Positions 60,369-64,000 of a DNA stretch of 64,000 nt are shown piece after piece (the stretch's first letter is position 1; each line of letters begins with the position of its first letter). The stretch comes from Sedimentisphaerales bacterium. Its GTDB lineage: Bacteria; Planctomycetota; Phycisphaerae; Sedimentisphaerales; Anaerobacaceae. The stretch is from contig JAFGLV010000031.1 in the NCBI GenBank assembly GCA_016927855.1, positions 1-64,000 of the forward strand, in the 5' to 3' direction. A program made the position numbers and the translations under genes. The notes beneath the pieces are model-generated. The model saw only the letters and a program-made list of their open reading frames with translations, ran no database searches and was not told the DNA's origin.

Positions 60369-60845
60369 CTACAGATTCACCGCACTATTGACTTCTTGTT
60401 TGGACAGATCGAACCATGCCTCGTCCAGATGAGCGAGGGTCGCGATCGTCTCGTTGGTGCTGCCGACCAGCAGCTTCTGGTTGCCCACCTGCACCAGATG
60501 AAGCGTCTTGCGCGGCCCGAGGTAGGCGGTCTCGACGATGCGGATCTCTTTGCCTGGCGCGTTCGTTACCCTGGGCAGCACTTTCTTGGACAGGTAGAAG
60601 GCCGCCACTGCCAGGACGGCAACCAGCGCCACCGAGAACATCATTTTGAAGAACAGCTCTCGGCTGCCGAGGCTTGCACCTGACGAGTCTGAGATCTCCA
60701 GATCGCGGAGAAAGGAGGCCTCCGATTCCGAGGCCGGGGTGTCGGCCTTCTCCCTGCCCCCCGTGCGGGCGCCCAGGCCTACCAGTCCACCGCCGATCAC
60801 CAGCACCACAAACAAAGCGATGACCTTCTTCCTCTGACCGTTCAC
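60369..60845 (-). CDS. fliO: flagellar biosynthesis protein FliO, 158 aa
   Basis: Two hydrophobic segments: one at the N-terminus (VIALFVVLVIGGGLVGLGA) and one at ~70-88 (MMFSVALVAVLAVAAFYLSK). A cytoplasmic tail follows with IRIVETAYLGPRKTLHLVQV and QKLLVGSTNE, the FliO pattern. FliO stabilises the FliP ring. The start is GTG with GAGAGG five bases upstream and overlaps the end of a short upstream frame (60842-61066) by four bases. Confidence 0.88.
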   Translation of the reverse strand: MNGQRKKVIALFVVLVIGGGLVGLGARTGGREKADTPASESEASFLRDLEISDSSGASLGSRELFFKMMFSVALVAVLAVAAFYLSKKVLPRVTNAPGKEIRIVETAYLGPRKTLHLVQVGNQKLLVGSTNETIATLAHLDEAWFDLSKQEVNSAVNL

Positions 60846-61066
60846 AAGAACCTCTCACTCTCGAGGGCATCGAGCGCCGAGACGCGGTTCTCGCGTCTGC
60901 TCTGCACGATGCGTACCAGATCATCCGGACAAGCGCCGGGAGCGAGAGACAGATATGCAAATCTTGTGCCGAGCCGGCCAACGGGCCTGTCGCGGACTTT
61001 GAGCGTGATCCGCTCAGACCCGGCGACTGAAGAATGGTCAGGGTGTCGAGAAATTTGACAGACGGC
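60842..61066 (-). other. open frame of 74 codons between the MotB-like gene and fliO, no standard start
   Basis: Directly after the MotB-like stop the same frame stays open for 74 codons and ends in a TGA that overlaps the fliO GTG (GTGA). The predicted peptide has a basic, strand-rich middle (SERITLKVRDRPVGRLGTRF) and a helical end (VRIVQSRRENRVSALDALES). No ATG, GTG or TTG lies in its first 50 codons. It is either chance, a remnant, or a small protein using a rare start. The gap is otherwise unexplained. Confidence 0.25.
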
Positions 61067-61825
61067 TCAACCGGCCCACTTCAGGACAGCGATCAGGATC
61101 TGGGACGTCCTGGGATCGGGGCGGTCCTGGCCGGCCCAATGGCCCCCCGGTCCCGCGCCCCACCACAGGACGCGCCAAGGCGGAGCGCGGTCGGCTAGCC
61201 GGCCTGACACATCCTGGGCCAGCCGGTCCTGCAGGAACCTTGCCACGGCTTCGGCCCGCTGGGCCGAGAGCATCCATTGCTCGGCTTCGGTGGTCTCCTC
61301 ACCCGCCAAACCCAAAACGTACAACGTGCTGGTTTGCGGGTCGAGACTTTGTTGAAGATCGAGGCAATATCGCGACAGAAACCGCTGAGCGGCCTCGTCC
61401 AGTACCGCCTGCCCGGAGGTGAACCTGACATCCGTCACAGAGAAATCGAGCCTCTGGCCTACGATCTGCGCCGGTAGCGTCGTCATGGACGCCTCAATGC
61501 GCTCGAAGATGCGCCGCAGTTGCTCTCGGTATTCGTCGAGCGTCCGGTCAACCGACGAATCAGGCTCCGTCGTGGGGTGCTTGACGGTGGGGGAGCCCAG
61601 ATCGACGGACATGTCCGTGCCTAACAGGGCGCCGAGCCCGTGCAGGCGGATGGACTCCCAGAAGGAGTCGCGTCCTCGGTTAAACAACTCGGGGTCCTGC
61701 ACTTCCGCCAAAGTCAACAGCAGGACGAAGAACGTCAGCAGCAGCGTGACCATGTCGGAGAAGGTGACGATATAGGCCGGGACCTTCGCCTTATCGTCCA
61801 GGAGTGCACGTCTGGCAGGTTTCAC
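61067..61825 (-). CDS. motB: MotB-like stator protein A, 252 aa
   Basis: The N-terminal transmembrane helix carries the proton-path Asp in YIVTFSDMVTLLLTFFVLLL. A periplasmic OmpA/MotB-like domain (~120-250) ends with SQILIAVLKWAG. The peptidoglycan-binding NxxLSxxRA-like pattern appears as EQWMLSAQRAEAVARFL. It follows the second MotB-like gene with an ATGA overlap. One MotA gene and two MotB-like genes are adjacent, so a heteromeric B-type pair is possible. Confidence 0.85.
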   Translation of the reverse strand: MKPARRALLDDKAKVPAYIVTFSDMVTLLLTFFVLLLTLAEVQDPELFNRGRDSFWESIRLHGLGALLGTDMSVDLGSPTVKHPTTEPDSSVDRTLDEYREQLRRIFERIEASMTTLPAQIVGQRLDFSVTDVRFTSGQAVLDEAAQRFLSRYCLDLQQSLDPQTSTLYVLGLAGEETTEAEQWMLSAQRAEAVARFLQDRLAQDVSGRLADRAPPWRVLWWGAGPGGHWAGQDRPDPRTSQILIAVLKWAG

Positions 61826-62523
61826 CTGTACGTGCTCCTTTCCAGGATGACGATCTCCAGGACTCGTTCGGTCCGGGGATTCGTGACGAACAGACCACTG
61901 TCGCGCAGGCGGCCTTCCGTCATGGTGGTGGCAGACGAGATGCTGAAACGCGTCTTGTCGAGACCGGCCTGTCCGGCCACAAACCGGATCGTCTCCCAGG
62001 CCCGTTTCAGTCCCGTGTCGTCCGCTTCCCGGCCCGCCTCCACGCTATGTTCGCTAACCACGACGCGGTTCGGCACCGCCTTCAGCAGCGCTGCTACGTC
62101 GGCGAGCATCTGACGGCCGTGCGCGGACATCCGCAGGCCCATGCCCAGGAAGACCTTGTCAGACGGCACGAGAAACACTCTTTGATTCTGGAAATCGAGG
62201 AAGTCCAGGCTCTCGTTCGGATTGGACTCGTAGTGACCCTCGACCGTCGGTTTCTCGCTGCCGGCGATCGGTTCCTGGTTGAACATGATCCGCGGCGTGA
62301 TATCCAGTGCGTCATGCTCCTTCGCCGGCGTCAGGCCCAGCGAGGCCAGGCCTTCCGCGAAGGCCGATTCCATCCTCGTAAATACCTTGTCGTCAAACGA
62401 AGAGAAGCTCAGCAACAGCACGAAGAACGTTAGCAGCAGGGTCATGCAGTCGCTGTAGGTGACCATCCATTCCGGGGCGCCGAAATCGTCGTCCGACGCG
62501 GTTTGTTTGAGTCCGGTAGCCAT
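61822..62523 (-). CDS. MotB-like stator protein B, 233 aa
   Basis: The transmembrane helix EWMVTYSDCMTLLLTFFVLL has the essential Asp. The periplasmic part (~120-230) keeps the OmpA-like fold (VFLVPSDKVFLGMGLRMSAH; LKRAWETIRFVAGQAGL) but is more divergent than protein A. A Cys follows the Asp. The start overlaps the motA stop (TGATG). It is the MotB closest to motA, so it may be the primary partner, and protein A an accessory or a second stator subunit. Confidence 0.85.
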   Translation of the reverse strand: MATGLKQTASDDDFGAPEWMVTYSDCMTLLLTFFVLLLSFSSFDDKVFTRMESAFAEGLASLGLTPAKEHDALDITPRIMFNQEPIAGSEKPTVEGHYESNPNESLDFLDFQNQRVFLVPSDKVFLGMGLRMSAHGRQMLADVAALLKAVPNRVVVSEHSVEAGREADDTGLKRAWETIRFVAGQAGLDKTRFSISSATTMTEGRLRDSGLFVTNPRTERVLEIVILERSTYR

Positions 62524-63293
62524 CAGACGGTTGCCTTTACCTCTCGACGTCGCCCGTGCGAGACGAACGCCTGCATCCTCTCGCGGACCAACGTCGGGTT
62601 GTCCCCCTGGGCGATGGCGCAGATGCCCTCCAGGATCATCTCCATGGCGATCGATTCTTCTTTGGAGTAGATGCCGAGTTTTCCCGCCAGCGGGATGAAG
62701 ATCAGATTGGCGACGAAGGCTCCGTAGAACGTGGTCAACAAGGCCACCGCCATGCCCTGGCCGATCTGGTCGGGCGAGCTGAGGTTTCGCAGCATCTGAA
62801 CCAGGCCGATCAGGGTCCCTATCATGCCGAAGGCGGGCGCGGCCGCGCCCATGAACTCCAGGATTTTCTTGCCTCGAGAGTGACGGTCCTGAAGGTACTG
62901 AATCTCCGGCTCCAGGAGATCGCGAATCGACTCGGAATCCTGGCCGTCCACCAGCAATTGCAGGCCCTTGGCAAAGAAGGGATCGCTCAGCCGGCTGATC
63001 TCCGGCTCCAGCGCGAGTGTACCGTCGCGACGGTTAATGGCCGCGAAGTTGACCATCTTCTGGATGAGTTCGGTTTGGGACGGAATCTTCGCGATGATCG
63101 TCTTCTTGATGATTGAGAAAATGGCCAGGAACTGAGGCAGGGAGAAGTGAATCATCGTCGCGCAAAGCATCCCGCCGACCGTGATGCACAGCGAGGGGAT
63201 GTGGAAGAACATGGCCGCGCCACCCCCCATGATGATCGCGCCGATGACGACGACGAAGCCCAGCAACGTTCCTACGATGGTCGCGATGTCCAT
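62523..63293 (-). CDS. motA: flagellar motor stator protein MotA, 256 aa
   Basis: Four transmembrane segments with the MotA/PomA order. FGMIGTLIGLVQMLRNLSSP and GQGMAVALLTTFYGAFVANL are the helix 3-4 blocks that line the ion path. The cytoplasmic loop between helices 2 and 3 is long (~55-145) with the charged residues that meet FliG. It has an AGGAGG site, with the MotE-like gene stop five bases before the ATG. MotA with MotB makes the ion-driven stator. Confidence 0.94.
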   Translation of the reverse strand: MDIATIVGTLLGFVVVIGAIIMGGGAAMFFHIPSLCITVGGMLCATMIHFSLPQFLAIFSIIKKTIIAKIPSQTELIQKMVNFAAINRRDGTLALEPEISRLSDPFFAKGLQLLVDGQDSESIRDLLEPEIQYLQDRHSRGKKILEFMGAAAPAFGMIGTLIGLVQMLRNLSSPDQIGQGMAVALLTTFYGAFVANLIFIPLAGKLGIYSKEESIAMEMILEGICAIAQGDNPTLVRERMQAFVSHGRRREVKATV

Positions 63294-63297
63294 GGAC

Positions 63298-64000
63298 TCA
63301 ATTGCCTCCTGTGACCACCTTCAACTTCTGACACAACAACGCGGCCAGCGCCGGCTCGGTCGTGACCATTTCGGCCAGGACCTTGGCCTTGGTGCGCTCC
63401 TGCATGTAGTAGAGAATCTTGACGGCATCGTCCATATTGGCGCCGCGCGTGGCGCCGCCGTTCTGCGATTGACCTGCGGTCATGCTGACGAGAAGCTCGC
63501 TGGCGCGGGCCGCGTCCATCTTGTCGTAAGCGGCCGCGATAGCGACCAGGTTGGCTCTCTCGGTCTGGTCGATCTCCACCCTGGCCTTCAGCAGCATGTC
63601 CCGCTCCTTCTTCAGGCTGGCCACGCTGGTGTCGAGGTCCACGCGCAGGTTGTTGAGCGTCTCGATGTCGTTCTTAAGCGTCTGTTGAGCGATGCGCAAC
63701 CGTTCCTTTTCCTTCTCCAGAGCCCCCAGCTTGGCATTGTACTCCTGGATCTTCTCACGCACCTCGAAGATCAACTCCTTGAGCTGCTCCTCCGTCAAGG
63801 CCAGCGCATTGCTGCCGCCGTCTGGCGAGCCGAGCGACGGCGTCAGGAGTTCAGGCGCGGTCGCGGCCGGCGATGAGACTTGTCCGCCGGGCCCGCCTGG
63901 GGACGCCGGAGAACCCATTACGGCGGCCGGCTTGGAGAGCCATCCGGTGGCGAACGCTGCCGCAAAGCTGAGCAGCCCGGCAGCGGCGGTGATGAGGACG
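63298..64000 (-). CDS. motE: MotE-like coiled-coil membrane protein, 5' end beyond window
   Basis: The frame is open to the window edge. Upstream of the first internal ATG (63918) it encodes a transmembrane helix (LITAAAGLLSFAAAFATGWL), so the real start lies outside. Then come a Pro/Gly-rich linker, a coiled coil (~60-140, LRIAQQTLKNDIETLNNLR) and a C-terminal MgtE-N/FliG-like helical domain (AAYDKMDAARASELLVSM; DDAVKILYYMQERTKAKVLA). That layout matches MotE, a periplasmic chaperone for MotC/MotB-type proteins. It sits directly before motA in the same operon. Confidence 0.7.
   Translation of the reverse strand, partial: VLITAAAGLLSFAAAFATGWLSKPAAVMGSPASPGGPGGQVSSPAATAPELLTPSLGSPDGGSNALALTEEQLKELIFEVREKIQEYNAKLGALEKEKERLRIAQQTLKNDIETLNNLRVDLDTSVASLKKERDMLLKARVEIDQTERANLVAIAAAYDKMDAARASELLVSMTAGQSQNGGATRGANMDDAVKILYYMQERTKAKVLAEMVTTEPALAALLCQKLKVVTGGN

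Noticed and set aside
1-64000. tRNA, rRNA, CRISPR arrays, insertion sequences, integrases
   Set aside because: Looked for by eye on both strands; no cloverleaf, repeat-spacer array, transposase motif or terminal inverted repeat was seen.

Overview
This is a GC-rich (roughly 60%) bacterial chromosome segment made almost entirely of flagellar genes, with a large sugar and glycan biosynthesis island set inside them. Genes for both the P ring (FlgI) and L ring (FlgH), plus lipoproteins with clear lipoboxes, point to a diderm. The FliA-linked small proteins, the many TPR proteins, and the sigma-54 plus sigma-28 hierarchy look most like a Planctomycetota (Phycisphaerae-type) genome. That assignment rests on overall resemblance, because the window holds no rRNA or other taxonomic marker.

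Layout. (1) 0.6-13.2 kb, minus strand: a long operon that appears to start at a sigma-54 promoter (13321-13337) and end at a hairpin/T-run terminator (548-587). It encodes two TPR proteins, a sigma-54 activator, FliL, FliM, FliN, FlhA, a small membrane protein, FliA, two small conserved-looking proteins, two lipoproteins and a FlgM-like anti-sigma factor. A second sigma-54 activator lies upstream (13.6-15.0 kb). (2) 15.5-27.7 kb, plus strand: a second sigma-54 promoter (15491-15507) precedes flgD, flgE, a PilZ-like gene, flgF, flgG, flgA, flgH, flgI, rod-binding flgJ, flgN, flgK and flgL, closed by a terminator at 27747-27782. (3) 27.9-55.1 kb, plus strand: a third sigma-54 promoter (27861-27877) opens a tightly packed island. 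It holds glycosyltransferases with TPRs, nucleotide-sugar enzymes (GHMP kinase, nucleotidyltransferase, dehydratase, epimerases, UDP-sugar dehydrogenase, RmlC-like), a split transketolase, methyltransferases, a B12-type radical SAM enzyme and an 8.4-kb gene for a 2,815-residue multidomain protein. (4) 55.2-57.2 kb: fliD. (5) 57.2-64.0 kb, minus strand: a MotE-like protein (cut by the window edge), MotA, two MotB-like proteins, FliO, FliP, FliQ, FliR and FlhB.

How it fits together. The two sigma-54 activators have degenerate receiver domains and probably switch on the hook and switch genes together with the glycan island. FliA and FlgM would time the late genes. The island sits exactly between the filament junction genes (flgK, flgL) and the cap gene (fliD), and it starts at a sigma-54 promoter like that of the hook operon. 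The simplest reading is that it builds and attaches a glycan to the filament or cap. The activated sugar looks like a GDP-heptose or 6-deoxy-heptose type, by analogy with HddA/HddC/DmhA pathways.

The most unusual item is the 46616-55063 gene. One uninterrupted frame joins four GT2-like domains, a further GT-A-like domain, a class I SAM methyltransferase-like domain, TPR segments and a radical SAM domain with a SPASM-like cysteine cluster, and it contains internal module duplications. I know of no described protein with this layout. Flagellin, fliE/F/G/H/I/K/S, flgB/C, flhF/G and csrA/fliW are not in the window.
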